Assembly (NCBI GenBank): GCA_030602705.1
Contig: JAUVZF010000029.1
Location: forward strand, 1 to 45,294
Direction of reading: 5' to 3'
Length of the DNA stretch: 45,294 bases
Origin: Planctomycetota bacterium
GTDB lineage: Bacteria; Planctomycetota; Phycisphaerae; FEN-1346
Part shown: piece by piece, positions 22,788 through 32,832 of the stretch
Position numbering within the stretch: the first letter of the stretch is position 1
Layout: each line of letters begins with the position of its first letter
The notes under the pieces: generated by a model
The model's database searches: none
What the model was told of the DNA's origin: nothing
The model's input: only the letters and a program-made list of their open reading frames with translations
Translations under genes and position numbers: made by a program

Positions 22788-24644
22788 CTACGGCGCGGCG
22801 GCTGCGCCGGGGGTGGGTGATTTTTCGGCAGGCGGCGGGGCGGCGCCCGGAACGAACAACGGTTGGGTCGTCTCGGCGCCGGGTTTCGGCGGCGCTTCGC
22901 GCTGGGGCTGGAAGAGCGAGTCGGGAATCTCCCTGATCTCGGGGGCAGCCCGGTCGAGCAGTTCCCGCGCCAGGCGGATCTGCTCGTGCGGCCAGTAGGT
23001 TGCAAGTTCGGCCTTGGCGCCGCGGAACCGCACGCCGATGCCCACGAACTCGTGTCCGGGATCAATCGTACCGATGCGGTCGGGTGCGGTGCCCCCGCGA
23101 GTCAGCGATTGCCCCAGGTAAACCGGCAGGCTGAGCGCCACCAGCACGTTCTGATCGCGCGAAACGTGGGTGCCGAGACGGCGCAGCGCAGGCGAGGGCT
23201 GCGGCTCGCGTCCCATTTTCAGCCGCTCGATCGTCCTTCGCAGCAGCGTCAGGTCGCTCCCCGCCGCCACCACCGCATGGTTACCCACGACGGCCACCCG
23301 ATAGACGAGGCCTTCCGGACCGTACAGCATCCGCAGACGCCTCTGGAACTCGACGTGCCGCGCGGGGAGTCCGAACCGCAGACGCGGCACGTACGTCATC
23401 ACCGCCGCGCCGGCGATCTCGGTGGTATCCGGCAGGGCCTTGAACTTCAGATAGAGGCGCAGTTGGTCGGCCAGGCGTTCCCACGCCGTCGCCAACAGTT
23501 CCACCCCGCGGCGAAACTTTTCGGGGTCCTTCAGTTCATAGACGCTGACGCCGCTCTCGACACCCATGCCCGTCCGGGCCGGCGCCGAGAGGAACGTGAT
23601 GTTCTCGCCGAGCGATTCGACAAACGTCTGAACGGCCTCCTGCACGGTGTCTTTCGTGGGTTCCGGCAGCGGTTCGGGCCGCGGCGCCGATTGGAGGAAG
23701 AACCGCGTCGCCCGCAGGGCGAACTCGGTGCGCTTCTGCGGATCCAAGCGAATCGACACGGCCGAGGCCACCGGCCGATCCGTCAGGATGGGCACCTGGA
23801 CGCCACCCTGCTTCTGGGCCGAGATAAACTCCGCCACGCCGGCGCCTTCGACGAATCGGACCGAGAGGTCGGCTGCCAGGCCTTCCGGCCCGAAGCGCAA
23901 GACGGCTTCCGCCGTCTCCATCTGGTCGATGAACGACGCGATGCCCAGCATGTACGACACCAGGATGTCGGCGTACGGAACGGCGTTCGGCTGCTCGTAC
24001 ACCTGACCGCTCGAGGCCCGGAACCACGATGCGATCTCGACCTCGTAGATCTGCGTCAGCCGGTGCATGTTCACGTAAACCATGGGCGACCCGGACCTCG
24101 CGCGGGCGAGCGTTTCGGGCGCCAGCGACGCGACCAGGCTCTCCGTGCCGGCCAGCGCGTCCATCGTGCGGATCGAACTCATGACGACCGCGAACTTGCC
24201 CCGGCGCGCGACAAACCGCGGGCCCGCCGTCCCCGTCAGCGCGTACAGGCCGGGCGACATCATTTCGCCCTGCGTGGACCCGAGCAGCGCGTCCCAGTCG
24301 GCCACCGGCAAGACGTAGATCGTGTAACGCTGCCGGAAGCGCTTCGGGTCCATGAAGCCGATGCACACACTGCCGTCGGGGTCGATGCCTTCCGGGATGC
24401 CGGTGCGGCGCGTGAGCACGTCGAGCACCGGCTGCTCGCCGCGCCCCAGTTGCCAACCGGTCCGGCCGGCAAACTGTTTCAGCCCCTTCTCAAGTGTCCG
24501 GATGCTCGGCACGAGGAAGAACGCGATGGCCTCGCGCGGCAGCAGCGCGAGCGCCGGAGGGTGCGGTTCGGCCTCCGCCGCTCCTGCCGAAGCGACCAAC
24601 AGGTGCGCCGTCGCCAACCCTGCGAGCAGGATAAGGGCTCTCAT
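22788..24644 (-). CDS. Secreted protein of unknown function (DUF3352-like look), last gene of the peptide-transport run
   Basis: A 618-residue exported protein. Signal peptide about 1-24 ([20 protein letters not shown], cleavage near AGA/AEA). The body starts [25 protein letters not shown], alternating beta strands and helices with repeated phrases about loading and scoring ([39 protein letters not shown]). This recalls the large planctomycetal secreted proteins around DUF3352, but I cannot assign it firmly. The C-terminus (565-618) is Pro/Ala-rich. The ATG at 24644 overlaps the stop of the ATPase gene (ATGA) and has GAGGAGA upstream, so it is translationally coupled to the ABC transporter. 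Confidence 0.75.
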   Translation of the reverse strand: MRALILLAGLATAHLLVASAGAAEAEPHPPALALLPREAIAFFLVPSIRTLEKGLKQFAGRTGWQLGRGEQPVLDVLTRRTGIPEGIDPDGSVCIGFMDPKRFRQRYTIYVLPVADWDALLGSTQGEMMSPGLYALTGTAGPRFVARRGKFAVVMSSIRTMDALAGTESLVASLAPETLARARSGSPMVYVNMHRLTQIYEVEIASWFRASSGQVYEQPNAVPYADILVSYMLGIASFIDQMETAEAVLRFGPEGLAADLSVRFVEGAGVAEFISAQKQGGVQVPILTDRPVASAVSIRLDPQKRTEFALRATRFFLQSAPRPEPLPEPTKDTVQEAVQTFVESLGENITFLSAPARTGMGVESGVSVYELKDPEKFRRGVELLATAWERLADQLRLYLKFKALPDTTEIAGAAVMTYVPRLRFGLPARHVEFQRRLRMLYGPEGLVYRVAVVGNHAVVAAGSDLTLLRRTIERLKMGREPQPSPALRRLGTHVSRDQNVLVALSLPVYLGQSLTRGGTAPDRIGTIDPGHEFVGIGVRFRGAKAELATYWPHEQIRLARELLDRAAPEIREIPDSLFQPQREAPPKPGAETTQPLFVPGAAPPPAEKSPTPGAAAAP

Positions 24645-25654
24645 GTGGTCTCCTCGTGATAAAGATGGCACGCCACGGCGTGGTCGGGGTCATCCGGCAG
24701 CGGCAGAAGCGATGGCCGGCCGGTTTTGCACCGGTCCATCATCCACTGGCATCGTGGATGGAACGGGCAGCCGGGCGGCGGATTCGTTGCGCTCGGGACC
24801 TCGCCGCGAGGCACGATGCGGTCGCGTACGTCATCCGGATGCGATTTGGGAATCGACGACATCAGGCACTTCGTGTAGGGATGGAGCGGCTTCTCGTACA
24901 GGCGACGGCTGGGGGCCTGCTCGACGATCTTCCCGAGGTACATCACCGCCACGTCGTCGGAGATGTGGCTGACGACGGCCAGATCGTGGGCGATGAACAG
25001 GTAGGTCAGCCCCAACTGCTTCTGGAGACGCTCCAGAAGGTTCAGGATCTGGGCCTGGATCGAGACGTCAAGGGCACTGACCGGCTCGTCGCAAATGATG
25101 AAGCGCGGTTCCAGTGCCAGGGCCCGGGCAATGCCGATCCGCTGCCGCTGTCCGCCCGAGAACTCGTGCGGGTACCGGTTGCGAAAGGCCGGGCTGAGGC
25201 CGACGCGGTCGAGGAGTTCTGCAACCTGGTTCTGGAGCCCGCGTCCGCGTGCCCGTCCGTGGACGCGCAGCGGCTCGCCGATGATGCCGCCGATCGTCAT
25301 CCGCGGGTTCAGACTGCCGTAGGGGTCCTGGAAGATGAGTTGCATGTCCTGTCGCAGGCGCCGCATCTCGGCTGCCGGCAGGTCAAAGACGTCGCGGTCT
25401 GCGAATCGCACGGACCCCGCGGTCGCCGGAATCAGCCGCAGGATGGTGCGTGCGGCCGTCGTCTTGCCGCACCCCGACTCGCCCACCAGGCCGAGCGTCT
25501 TTCCGGCAGCCAGTCGGAACGAGACGCCGTCGACGGCCCGGACATGAGCGACCGTGCGGCCGAAGAGTCCGCGCCGGACGGGGAAGTGCGTTTTGAGGTC
25601 GCGGACGCAGAGCAGCACGTCGTGGGTTTCAGTCGTTGTCGGGTTTGGTATCAT
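24641..25654 (-). CDS. Oligopeptide/dipeptide ABC transporter ATPase (OppF/DppF type)
   Basis: 337 residues, the second ATP-hydrolysing subunit of a peptide importer. Walker [11 protein letters not shown] loop [15 protein letters not shown], signature [15 protein letters not shown], Walker [13 protein letters not shown] and the switch His in FIAHDLAVV. The C-terminal oligopeptide-transporter extension has [12 protein letters not shown] and a Cys cluster ([16 protein letters not shown]), as in OppD/F proteins. The start overlaps the upstream ATPase stop (ATGA). OppF and DppF cannot be told apart from sequence alone. Confidence 0.93.
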   Translation of the reverse strand: MIPNPTTTETHDVLLCVRDLKTHFPVRRGLFGRTVAHVRAVDGVSFRLAAGKTLGLVGESGCGKTTAARTILRLIPATAGSVRFADRDVFDLPAAEMRRLRQDMQLIFQDPYGSLNPRMTIGGIIGEPLRVHGRARGRGLQNQVAELLDRVGLSPAFRNRYPHEFSGGQRQRIGIARALALEPRFIICDEPVSALDVSIQAQILNLLERLQKQLGLTYLFIAHDLAVVSHISDDVAVMYLGKIVEQAPSRRLYEKPLHPYTKCLMSSIPKSHPDDVRDRIVPRGEVPSATNPPPGCPFHPRCQWMMDRCKTGRPSLLPLPDDPDHAVACHLYHEETT

Positions 25655-26679
25655 GTTTTGTAGAGCGCTTTGCCCTGTGCGCGTGCTTCGGCCACGCGGT
25701 CGGTGTACCAGCAGGCGGCGGCGTGCCCTTCTTTCTTCGGCTCAAGAGGCGGGCGGTCTGTTACGCATTTTGCCCCGTCCGACGCCGGGCACCGGGGGTG
25801 GAACAGGCAGCCGGAGGGAACCGCCAACGGGCTCGGCACCTGTCCGGGGATAGTGGCCAGGGCGTCGCCGGCGCGAGCGAGCGTCGGGCGGCTGCGGAAC
25901 AGGCCCACCGTGTACGGATGGAGCGGGTTGTCGAACAGTTCGCGTATCTCGGCCTCTTCGACGATGCGTCCGAGGTACATGACGGCCACGTGCTGGGCCG
26001 TCTCGGCCACAACGCCCAAATCGTGCGTAATCAGCAGGACGCTCATGCCGATCTCGGCCTGCAACTGCCGCAGCAGGTCCAGGATTTGGGCCTGGATCGT
26101 CACGTCAAGCGCCGTGGTGGGCTCGTCGGCAATCAGCAGTTCCGGCCCGCACACCAGGGCCATGGCAATCATCACGCGCTGCCGCATGCCCCCCGACATC
26201 TGGTGCGGGTACTCGCGCACACGCAGTTCGGGGTCGGGGATGCCGACTTTGCGGAGCATGGCGACGGTCTGCTGAAGCGCCTCGGCCTTGTCCACCTTCT
26301 TGTGGAGCATAAGTGCCTCGAGGATCTGGTCGCCGACCGTGAAGACGGGGTTGAGGCTGGTCATCGGCTCCTGAAAGATCATCGAGATGCGGTTGCCGCG
26401 CACTTTGCGCATCTCGGCTTCGGCCAGGCCCATGAGGTCTGTCTCGCCCATTCGGACGGCACCGGAGACGATGCGGCCGGGAGGATCCGGGATCAGCCGC
26501 AGCATCGACAACGCCGTCACCGTCTTGCCGTAGCCCGATTCCCCGACCAGTGCGACGGTGCGGCCTCGCGGGATCTCGAACGAGACGTCCTCGACGGCGT
26601 AAACGACGCCTTCGTCGATGAAGAAGCGCGTCGTCAGTTCGGAGACGCCCAGTAGGATGTTGTTGTCGGTATTGCCCAC
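25651..26679 (-). CDS. Oligopeptide/dipeptide ABC transporter ATPase (OppD/DppD type), atypical Walker A
   Basis: 342 residues. Walker A reads GESGYGKT (46-53), with Tyr50 where Cys or Ser is usual. The Gly-Lys-Thr that binds phosphate is intact, so activity is expected. Q loop [17 protein letters not shown], signature [15 protein letters not shown], Walker [13 protein letters not shown], switch His in LITHDLGVV, and the C-terminal [12 protein letters not shown] plus Cys cluster ([16 protein letters not shown]). Start is GTG 26679. A 53-nt gap with a CGCCCGTACGGGCG palindrome (26696-26709) separates it from the permease gene. Confidence 0.93.
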   Translation of the reverse strand: MGNTDNNILLGVSELTTRFFIDEGVVYAVEDVSFEIPRGRTVALVGESGYGKTVTALSMLRLIPDPPGRIVSGAVRMGETDLMGLAEAEMRKVRGNRISMIFQEPMTSLNPVFTVGDQILEALMLHKKVDKAEALQQTVAMLRKVGIPDPELRVREYPHQMSGGMRQRVMIAMALVCGPELLIADEPTTALDVTIQAQILDLLRQLQAEIGMSVLLITHDLGVVAETAQHVAVMYLGRIVEEAEIRELFDNPLHPYTVGLFRSRPTLARAGDALATIPGQVPSPLAVPSGCLFHPRCPASDGAKCVTDRPPLEPKKEGHAAACWYTDRVAEARAQGKALYKT

Positions 26680-26732
26680 GGTGTTGCCCTAAACGCGCCC
26701 GTACGGGCGGCTAACACGTCATCGGCGCTGTG

Positions 26733-27953
26733 CTACACCTTCAATCGCGGGTCGATGGCGTCGCGAATCGCCTCACCGAGCAGATTGTACACGAAAACGG
26801 TCACAAAGATAGCGGTTCCGGCCGACGCCCAGACCCACCAGAGGTCCTGGAGGTGCTGTCGGCCGTCAACAAGCAGAGTTCCCCAACTGGGGGTTTCCAC
26901 GAGGTCAAGAAACGCCAGCGTGGCCTCCAGAAAGACGGCGGAAGCCACACCGAAGGCTGCGCCGACGAGAATCGGCGCCAAGCCGTTCGGAATAGCGTGG
27001 CGAACCAGCAGACGCCACGTTGGAATGGCCAGGGCCCTGGCGGCCGTCATGTAGTCTTCACCGCGGATCTGCAGCAACTGGGCTCGCATCATCCTGTAGG
27101 AGCCCGTCCAACCGGTTATGCCGAGCACGACGACGACGGCCCAAACCGGTGGAATCCACGTCGGGATAACCGTCAGAATGATGATGATGAGGATCAGACG
27201 CGGGATGAGCATGAAGACCTCCGCGATGCGCATCATCGCCAGGTCGATCCAGCCGCTGAAGTACCCGCTCAGGGCGCCCAAGAGAACGCCGATCGTCATG
27301 CTGATGCCGACCGCCACGAAACCGATCGACATGGCCGTCCGGGCGCCGTACACAATGCCAATGAGAATGTCATCTCCCAGGCGCCCGGTCCCGAGAGGGT
27401 GCTGCCAGGACGGCGGCTGCTCCTTGATCTCCAACTCCTGGTAACCGGGGTGCCGGGGATAAGCGATGAGGGGGAACCAGGACGAGTCGGCCTCGTGCGC
27501 CCGTTCCAGGTAAAAGCCATATCGCCGCTCCGGTTCGCGGAACACGGCCAACGTGACCGTCACGGCGAGCCAGAGTCCGCCGTGAATCAGAACCCCCCGA
27601 ACCCACGGGCTCGCGCCTATCTGCTCGAACCTTGGCCGCAGACGCCGAACGGTCAGGGGCAGCGTGAGCAGCAGCGCAAAGCCGGCCATCGCCGCGTACT
27701 CGCTGTTTGTCAAGTGGCGGAATATCGGCCAACTTGTCTCGCCGGCCTGGACCCATCGGATCGGCACCTCGCCGCCGATGAACGGTGCAAGGATCGCCAC
27801 CAGCGCCAAGACTATGATGACCGCAAGGCTGATCATGGCGCTGGCGCGCTTCCTGAGTTGTCCCCAGACGATTGCGCCGTAGGTTCGCGGCGGCCCGGTC
27901 AGCGGCTCGCCGCCTTCGCGTGCAGCAGGCCGGGTTGTCTGCGTGTCACTCAA
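26733..27953 (-). CDS. Peptide ABC transporter permease (OppC/DppC type) with extra helices
   Basis: 406 residues, about 100 longer than a typical DppC. After TM1 (40-60) there is an additional region with two more likely helices (about 86-102 and 119-138) before the family core resumes at HPLGTGRLGDDILIGIVYGA (186-205). The ATPase-contact loop is AARALAIPTWRLLVRHAIPN. The ending, GEAIRDAIDPRLKV, is standard. The start codon is TTG 27953. It overlaps the upstream permease stop by 8 nt. This enlarged type occurs among OppC proteins of some Gram-negative and planctomycetal systems. Confidence 0.9.
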   Translation of the reverse strand: MSDTQTTRPAAREGGEPLTGPPRTYGAIVWGQLRKRASAMISLAVIIVLALVAILAPFIGGEVPIRWVQAGETSWPIFRHLTNSEYAAMAGFALLLTLPLTVRRLRPRFEQIGASPWVRGVLIHGGLWLAVTVTLAVFREPERRYGFYLERAHEADSSWFPLIAYPRHPGYQELEIKEQPPSWQHPLGTGRLGDDILIGIVYGARTAMSIGFVAVGISMTIGVLLGALSGYFSGWIDLAMMRIAEVFMLIPRLILIIIILTVIPTWIPPVWAVVVVLGITGWTGSYRMMRAQLLQIRGEDYMTAARALAIPTWRLLVRHAIPNGLAPILVGAAFGVASAVFLEATLAFLDLVETPSWGTLLVDGRQHLQDLWWVWASAGTAIFVTVFVYNLLGEAIRDAIDPRLKV

Positions 27954-29010
27954 ATCGCACTCGCGGATCGGCCCATGCGTAGAGGATGTCGGCCAGCAGC
28001 AAGGCCGCCAGTGTCAGCGTCCCATAGAGCAGCGTGCCGAACATGATGACCGACAGATCTCGCGACTGGGCGGCGCCGACGACCAGCATACCCATACCGT
28101 GAATACTGAAGATCTTCTCGACGATGACGCTGCCGCCTATCAGGGCGGGCAACATCATGACCATGACGGTAATCATGGGAATCAGGCTGTTGCGAAGCGC
28201 GTGGTGGTACACAACGCGGCGCTCCGGCACCCCCTTGGCGCGAGCCGTCCGGACGAAGTCGGCCCGAAGATTCTCAAGCAGGCTCGCCCGACCCAGTTTG
28301 GCCAGATAGGCCAGGCCGCCATACACCATACAGACGACAGGCAGCGTGACGTGCCACAGGAGGTCCAGCGTCCAGCGCACGAAGCCGAAATTCTCATGGC
28401 CGGCCGAATGAAGCCCGAAAGCGGGAAACCACCACAGGCCGATGCCGCCTCGACCAAGAAACCCGATCAGCAAGGTGCCCGCCAGAATCGCCGGGACGCT
28501 CCACAGCAAGAGAAGCCCGATCGTCGAGGCCCGGTCGAACACCTTCCCCCGGTACCGGGCTGAAGCCAGGCCGACGGGGATGGCAATGGTGAAGATGATG
28601 ATCGAAGCCACCACGTTCAGGGGAATCGTGATGTGAGCCCGTTCGAGGAACAGCCCGCCAGGACTCTTGCTGCCCTCGGAGGTGCGAAACTTCATGCTCT
28701 CGCCGAAATCGCCGTGCAGCATGTGCCAGACCCAGCGGCCGTAGCCGTAGAAGGAGTTGAGGACCTTCTCGAGGAGGTCGATGTGGTCGGGATCGTCGCC
28801 CCAGATGTTGTAGTCCTGGAGGCCGAGCCGTTCGCGGATGGCATCGGCCTCCTTCGCAAAGACCCTGGGATTGATGTCGCCCGCCTGGGTCCGGATCATC
28901 GCCGCAACGGGGTCACCCGGCGCAAGGCGTACGATGGCATACGTCAGCAGTGTAATACCCACAAGGGTGGGCATCATCAGGAGCAGGCGTTTGAGGATGT
29001 AGGTTTTCAC
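27946..29010 (-). CDS. Peptide ABC transporter permease (OppB/DppB type)
   Basis: 354 residues. The N-terminal VKTYILKRLLLMMPTLVGIT and LAPGDPVAA are family marks. The central periplasmic region is enlarged (about 50-130). The ATPase-contact loop is RTARAKGVPERRVVYHHALRNS, and the C-terminus DILYAWADPRVRFE is typical. The start chosen is GTG 29010, because its GTGA overlaps the TGA of the binding-protein gene. The frame is open 16 codons further upstream, but that would be a large overlap. Confidence 0.92.
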   Translation of the reverse strand: MKTYILKRLLLMMPTLVGITLLTYAIVRLAPGDPVAAMIRTQAGDINPRVFAKEADAIRERLGLQDYNIWGDDPDHIDLLEKVLNSFYGYGRWVWHMLHGDFGESMKFRTSEGSKSPGGLFLERAHITIPLNVVASIIIFTIAIPVGLASARYRGKVFDRASTIGLLLLWSVPAILAGTLLIGFLGRGGIGLWWFPAFGLHSAGHENFGFVRWTLDLLWHVTLPVVCMVYGGLAYLAKLGRASLLENLRADFVRTARAKGVPERRVVYHHALRNSLIPMITVMVMMLPALIGGSVIVEKIFSIHGMGMLVVGAAQSRDLSVIMFGTLLYGTLTLAALLLADILYAWADPRVRFE

Positions 29011-30800
29011 GGCGCCTGTCCCCCCTGCCCCGGGCGTTTCTGTTTCGGGATCCACCACTCCTGGTTTTCGATTCCCAGCCGCCGCACCTTCACGCCCTCC
29101 ACCCGCGTCGAGATCAGCCGCAGGCTCTCACGGGCGATGAAGAACGTGTACGGCTGCTCCTCGTGCAGAAGCCGGTGGAACTGGTAGTAGAGAGCATTGC
29201 GCTTGACGGGGTCGAGTTCGGCGCGGGCCGTCATGATGAGGCGATCGGCCTCGGCGTTTCGGAACGTGATGAAGTTGTGGCCCTGGTCCCTGACCTGATC
29301 GCTGTGCCATATCTGGTACGGGTCGCTCTCGACGTCTCCGCCCCCCCACGCGAGGATGACGGCGTCGAACTCTCGTCTGTCGAGTTTCAGGACAAACACC
29401 GACCATTCGATGAACCGGGTTCGGACCTCGATGCCGACCCGACGAAATACCTCCTTCAGCAGCCGGGGAAGGCGCGTGTCGCCGCCGGTGGTCGAGAAGG
29501 TCCACTCGAAGGAGAAGCGTTTGCCGGTGCGGTCTTCGAGCCAACCGTCTCGGTCGCGGTCTTCCCAGCCGGCCTCCTTCAACAACCGCATCGCCTCCGC
29601 GCGGTCGCAGGGCCAAGGCTGGATCTCGGGGTCGTGCTGGGGTCCATGCGGCCAGAACGTGCCGGTCGCCACCTGGCCGACGTCGTAGTACAGGTGCTTC
29701 AGGATCCGCTTGCGGTCGATGAGGTGGGTCATGGCGCGGCGGACCCGTTTGTCGCCGAAGATGGGGTGCGGCTCGGCGATGCGATCTTCCGTGCCGTCGC
29801 TTTTCGTCACGCTCCGGTACTTCGCGCCGTTCCAGCCGATATACGAGTACCCGTTCGCGGGGGTGGCGTATCGGTACATCCGGAACGTCTTGCCTCGCTC
29901 CTCGTGGTCCGTCAGTTTGTCCCACCATTCCGGGGTGATGGGCAAATCGTCCAGTTCTCCCGCCAGGAACGCCTGCACGGACGCCTGCGTGTCGGTAATG
30001 ATCCTGTAAACGATGCGGTCGAAGGCGCGCGGCTTGCCCCAGTAGTTCTCGTTGCGCGCCAGAACGATCTCCTGCCCCGTGGTCCATTTGACGAACTTGT
30101 ACGGCCCCGACCCGATGAACCCCTGCACCAACTTGTTGAAGTGCTTGGGGTCTTCGCTCTCGGGGTCGGCCCGAACGTGCTTCTCGTAGACGTGCTTCGG
30201 CAGGATGGGGCTGAAACTGCCGCTGACCTCGAGCGTCTTGAAGTACGGCTCTTTCCACGTGTAGCGGACGGTGCGGTCGTCGACCTTTTCGCACTTGCGG
30301 CAGTCCTTGAAGTAGGAGGCGAGGCTGCGGCAGTCGATCTTGGCATCCGTCACGGTCTCGTACGTGAAGACGACGTCGTCGGCCGTTACGGGGTGCCCGT
30401 CGGAGAAGCGGGCCTCCGGTCTGAGATAGAACGTGACGATGCGGCCATCGGGCGAGACCTCCCACCGCTCGGCCAACCGGCCTTCGAATTCAAGGGTGTC
30501 CGGGTGCCGTTCGATGAGCCGCTCGTACACGTAGACGTTGACGAGGCGTTCGTAGAGGTCCTTGCCGGTGAGCGGGTTGAGGTTCCGGGGCTCGGCGTTC
30601 ATCATCTGCCGCAGCGTGCCGCCCATCTGCTCGGCTGTGAAGTTGGGGATCGTGTCGGCACGTGCCGGCAGCAGCGCCGCCGCCATGCACACTGCGGTCA
30701 GCGCCAGGAAGAGCCCGGCTTGCCCGCAAGCCGTGCCGCGCGTGCGGATGCTCCCAACCCTGATCGATGCGTAGCCCATTCGCCGTTCGGGTTTCGTCAT
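29007..30800 (-). CDS. Extracellular peptide-binding protein (SBP family 5)
   Basis: 597 residues, the substrate-binding component of the ABC system, exported to the periplasm. Signal region about 21-48 (CGQAGLFLALTAVCMAAALL, PARA/DT cleavage) after a long basic N-terminus, so the true start may be the ATG at 30779. Family 5 features: EPRNLNPLTG, YVYERLIERHPDTLEFEGRL, AERWEVSPDGRIVTFYLRPE, ARFSDGHPVTADDVVFTYE, GSGPYKFVKW, RNENYWGK, and DKRVRRAMTHLIDRKRIL near the middle. It lies 10 nt after dapF, without a clear ribosome site. The ligand is unknown. A murein peptide is possible given dapF. Confidence 0.9.
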   Translation of the reverse strand: MTKPERRMGYASIRVGSIRTRGTACGQAGLFLALTAVCMAAALLPARADTIPNFTAEQMGGTLRQMMNAEPRNLNPLTGKDLYERLVNVYVYERLIERHPDTLEFEGRLAERWEVSPDGRIVTFYLRPEARFSDGHPVTADDVVFTYETVTDAKIDCRSLASYFKDCRKCEKVDDRTVRYTWKEPYFKTLEVSGSFSPILPKHVYEKHVRADPESEDPKHFNKLVQGFIGSGPYKFVKWTTGQEIVLARNENYWGKPRAFDRIVYRIITDTQASVQAFLAGELDDLPITPEWWDKLTDHEERGKTFRMYRYATPANGYSYIGWNGAKYRSVTKSDGTEDRIAEPHPIFGDKRVRRAMTHLIDRKRILKHLYYDVGQVATGTFWPHGPQHDPEIQPWPCDRAEAMRLLKEAGWEDRDRDGWLEDRTGKRFSFEWTFSTTGGDTRLPRLLKEVFRRVGIEVRTRFIEWSVFVLKLDRREFDAVILAWGGGDVESDPYQIWHSDQVRDQGHNFITFRNAEADRLIMTARAELDPVKRNALYYQFHRLLHEEQPYTFFIARESLRLISTRVEGVKVRRLGIENQEWWIPKQKRPGQGGQAP

Positions 30801-30810
30801 TCGCAGTGGT

Positions 30811-31650
30811 TCAGGCGTCGGGGAACCGGCCGGTAAAAACTTCCTCGACCGGCCCGGTTAGGCGGACCTCGGCCTGCTCCTCCGGCCATTCGACCTCCAG
30901 GTCGCCGCCGGGCACGTGGGCGAGGATGGCCCGGCCGGTCCGCCCCGTCAGGACGCCTGCGACGGCCACCGCGCTCGCCCCCGTCCCGCAGGCGAGCGTG
31001 GCGCCGCTGCCGCGCTCCCACGTCCGCACGATGACTTCCTCCCGCGAGACGACCTCCACGACGTGAGCGTTGACCCGTTCGGGAAACAGTTCGTGGCGCT
31101 CGATCTTCGGGCCGAGCGTCTCGAGCGGCCAGCCGGCGGCCGAGGCCACGTAGAAGACGGCGTGGGGGTTGCCCATGCCGACGCACGTCATCCGCATCTC
31201 GCGGTCATCTATGGTAATGGGCACGTCGACGGCCCGGTCGCCCTCCAGCGCCACGGGGATGTCGGCCGGCGTCAGGACGGGCCGGCCCATGCCGACGCTG
31301 CCTCCGACGATGCGGTCGCCGTCGCGGATAAGCCTGACGTCGCGGATGCCGGCGAGCGTCTCGACGCGGACGACGTCGCCCTCCGCCAGGCCGCGCTCGA
31401 CGGCGAACTTCGCGAGGCACCGGACGCCGTTGCCGCACATCCGGGCCTCCGACCCGTCGGCGTTGAATACGCGCATCTGCAGGTCGCCGCCCGCGGTGGG
31501 GGGCAGCGCGAGGATCAGCCCGTCGGCCCCGATGCCGAAATGACGGTCGCTCGCGCGCACGGCCAACGCCGACGGGTCGGCCACGTCGGTCTCGAACCCG
31601 TTCACATAGATATAGTCGTTGCCGGCGCCGTGTAACTTGGCGAACCGCAC
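30811..31650 (-). CDS. dapF: Diaminopimelate epimerase DapF
   Basis: A PLP-independent racemase that converts LL- to meso-diaminopimelate for peptidoglycan and lysine. 279 residues. The two catalytic cysteines are Cys72 (ARMCGNGVRC) and Cys221 (LACGTGASA). GAGNDYIYVN at the start and GADGLILA are conserved. Start is GTG 31650 with AAGGAG about 9 nt upstream. A TATAAT promoter precedes it. It is the first gene of the run that continues into the peptide ABC system. Confidence 0.96.
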   Translation of the reverse strand: MRFAKLHGAGNDYIYVNGFETDVADPSALAVRASDRHFGIGADGLILALPPTAGGDLQMRVFNADGSEARMCGNGVRCLAKFAVERGLAEGDVVRVETLAGIRDVRLIRDGDRIVGGSVGMGRPVLTPADIPVALEGDRAVDVPITIDDREMRMTCVGMGNPHAVFYVASAAGWPLETLGPKIERHELFPERVNAHVVEVVSREEVIVRTWERGSGATLACGTGASAVAVAGVLTGRTGRAILAHVPGGDLEVEWPEEQAEVRLTGPVEEVFTGRFPDA

Positions 31651-31672
31651 GCGGGAGTCTCCTTGACGGGGG

Positions 31673-31702
31673 ATTATAGATGCTGCAGCGGCCCCTTATC
31701 CA
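31673..31702 (-). promoter_or_regulatory. Promoter of dapF and the peptide-transport run
   Basis: TGGATA (31702-31697), 18-nt spacer and a perfect TATAAT (31678-31673) on the minus strand. Start near 31666, leader of about 16 nt. No other promoter of this quality is seen inside the run down to 22788. Confidence 0.55.
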
Positions 31703-31750
31703 GTTTTTTGTCCTCATGGCGGCCGGACGGGTGAGGCAACGGTTTCTGGC

Positions 31751-31901
31751 ATGGGACGATTTCCTGGGGCTTGGCCTCTGTGGTGGTTGTAGCGCCGGGG
31801 TTTATCCCCGGCGCATCCTGGCCGGCGCCGCCAACGGCCGCCGGGCATAAAGCCCGGCGCTACAACCACCTGCGCTCGCCAGAAAAACTTGTCACACCCG
31901 G
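31751..31901. repeat. Dispersed GTAGCGCC palindrome-pair repeat, copy 2
   Basis: Same orientation and nearly the same sequence as 1-137, with flanks ATGGGACGATTTCCTG on the left and CTGCGCTCGCCAGAAAAACTT on the right. Palindrome pair at 31789-31863. It occupies the 406-nt gap between dapF and the SGNH hydrolase gene. The rest of the gap has a promoter-like site (31915-31943) and small hairpins, but no gene. Confidence 0.85.
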
Positions 31902-31914
31902 CCGGACGAGAACG

Positions 31915-31943
31915 TTGACTCGTTTGTGCAGCACCGCTACAGT
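31915..31943 (+). promoter_or_regulatory. Promoter-like site antisense to the SGNH gene
   Basis: TTGACT (31915-31920), 17-nt spacer, TACAGT (31938-31943). It points rightwards into the 3' end of a minus-strand gene, with no ORF behind it. Downstream are hairpins (for example GGCACGGGCC/GCCGTGCC near 31997-32024). It may give an antisense or small RNA. Confidence 0.35.
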
Positions 31944-32056
31944 GCCGCCGGTGGCGCGGGCCGACTTGCTGCTGCGCATCGCCGGCAAGCAGCCAGCCAC
32001 GGCACGGGCCGTAGCCGTGCCAGGTTGGCGCCCTGCTGGTGTGGCATGGCGGAACG

Positions 32057-32767
32057 CTACGCCGCCGCCTTGGCCGCCTTGCCCGTCAGAACGCGGCAAA
32101 TCCTGGCGGCCATCAGGGCGGCCCCCTCGCCGTTGGGGTGAACCGTGTCGGGGAACAGTTCCTTCTTGCCGCTCAGGGCCGTGTACAGGTCGATCCCCGT
32201 GGCGCCGCTCTCCCTGACAACCTTGATGGTCAGGGGGATGACCTCGTTCCTGATCCTTCCGTCGTCGATGCCCCACCTGCCGGAAAACGCCGGCACGGGC
32301 AGACATACATACACGCGAACCTTTGCGTTCGCCTTCCGGAAGGCGGCGATCATCTCTTTGTAGTCGGCCACGAAGTCGGCCTTGTGTTGCCAGTTCCGCG
32401 GCTTCGAGTCGTTCGTGCCCAGTTTGATGATCACCACGTCGGGCACATACGCCAGCGCGTCGGCGTACGCCTTCTGCTTGTGATAAGGCCTATTGCCCTT
32501 CTTCAGCAGCGTGGCGCCCGAGACGCCGAAGTTGCGGACCTCCCACTTCTCGCCCAACAGGCGCCCCAACTGCGCGGGGTAACTGTTCTTGCCGCGGTCC
32601 TTGATCCCTGCGCCGAACGTGATGCTGTCACCCACGCACGCCACGCGGATCCTCTCCTTGTAATCCTCGACCCGGATCGGGGCGGGCCCCTTGGCAGCGC
32701 GGCAGACGAGGGCAGCAAGCACCACGCAAACGCTTGCCAGGGCAACGCGACGGGTGACTTTCAACAT
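32057..32767 (-). CDS. Secreted SGNH/GDSL hydrolase
   Basis: 236 residues. Signal peptide about 1-24 (RRVALASVCVVLAALVCRA). SGNH blocks: VACVGDSITFGAG (Ser48), block II Gly82 in NFGVSGAT, GTND (Asn119) and DTVHPNGEG (Asp207, His210). This family de-acylates or de-acetylates sugars and lipids outside the cytoplasm. The substrate cannot be read from sequence. The frame is open to 33247, but the ATG at 32767 has AAGGAG 7 nt upstream and starts the signal peptide. The PHP gene lies 65 nt upstream on the same strand. Confidence 0.9.
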   Translation of the reverse strand: MLKVTRRVALASVCVVLAALVCRAAKGPAPIRVEDYKERIRVACVGDSITFGAGIKDRGKNSYPAQLGRLLGEKWEVRNFGVSGATLLKKGNRPYHKQKAYADALAYVPDVVIIKLGTNDSKPRNWQHKADFVADYKEMIAAFRKANAKVRVYVCLPVPAFSGRWGIDDGRIRNEVIPLTIKVVRESGATGIDLYTALSGKKELFPDTVHPNGEGAALMAARICRVLTGKAAKAAA

Positions 32768-32832
32768 GGCGGCTCCTTTCTTCTCAGACATCGTGACCGG
32801 CCAAGAATGCCGCGGCGCGCCGCGGCCTACAC

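Noticed and set aside
22863-24659. 598-residue plus-strand ORF opposite the secreted-protein gene
   Set aside because: Mirror frame. The minus-strand reading has a signal peptide, ribosome site and coupling to the ABC genes.
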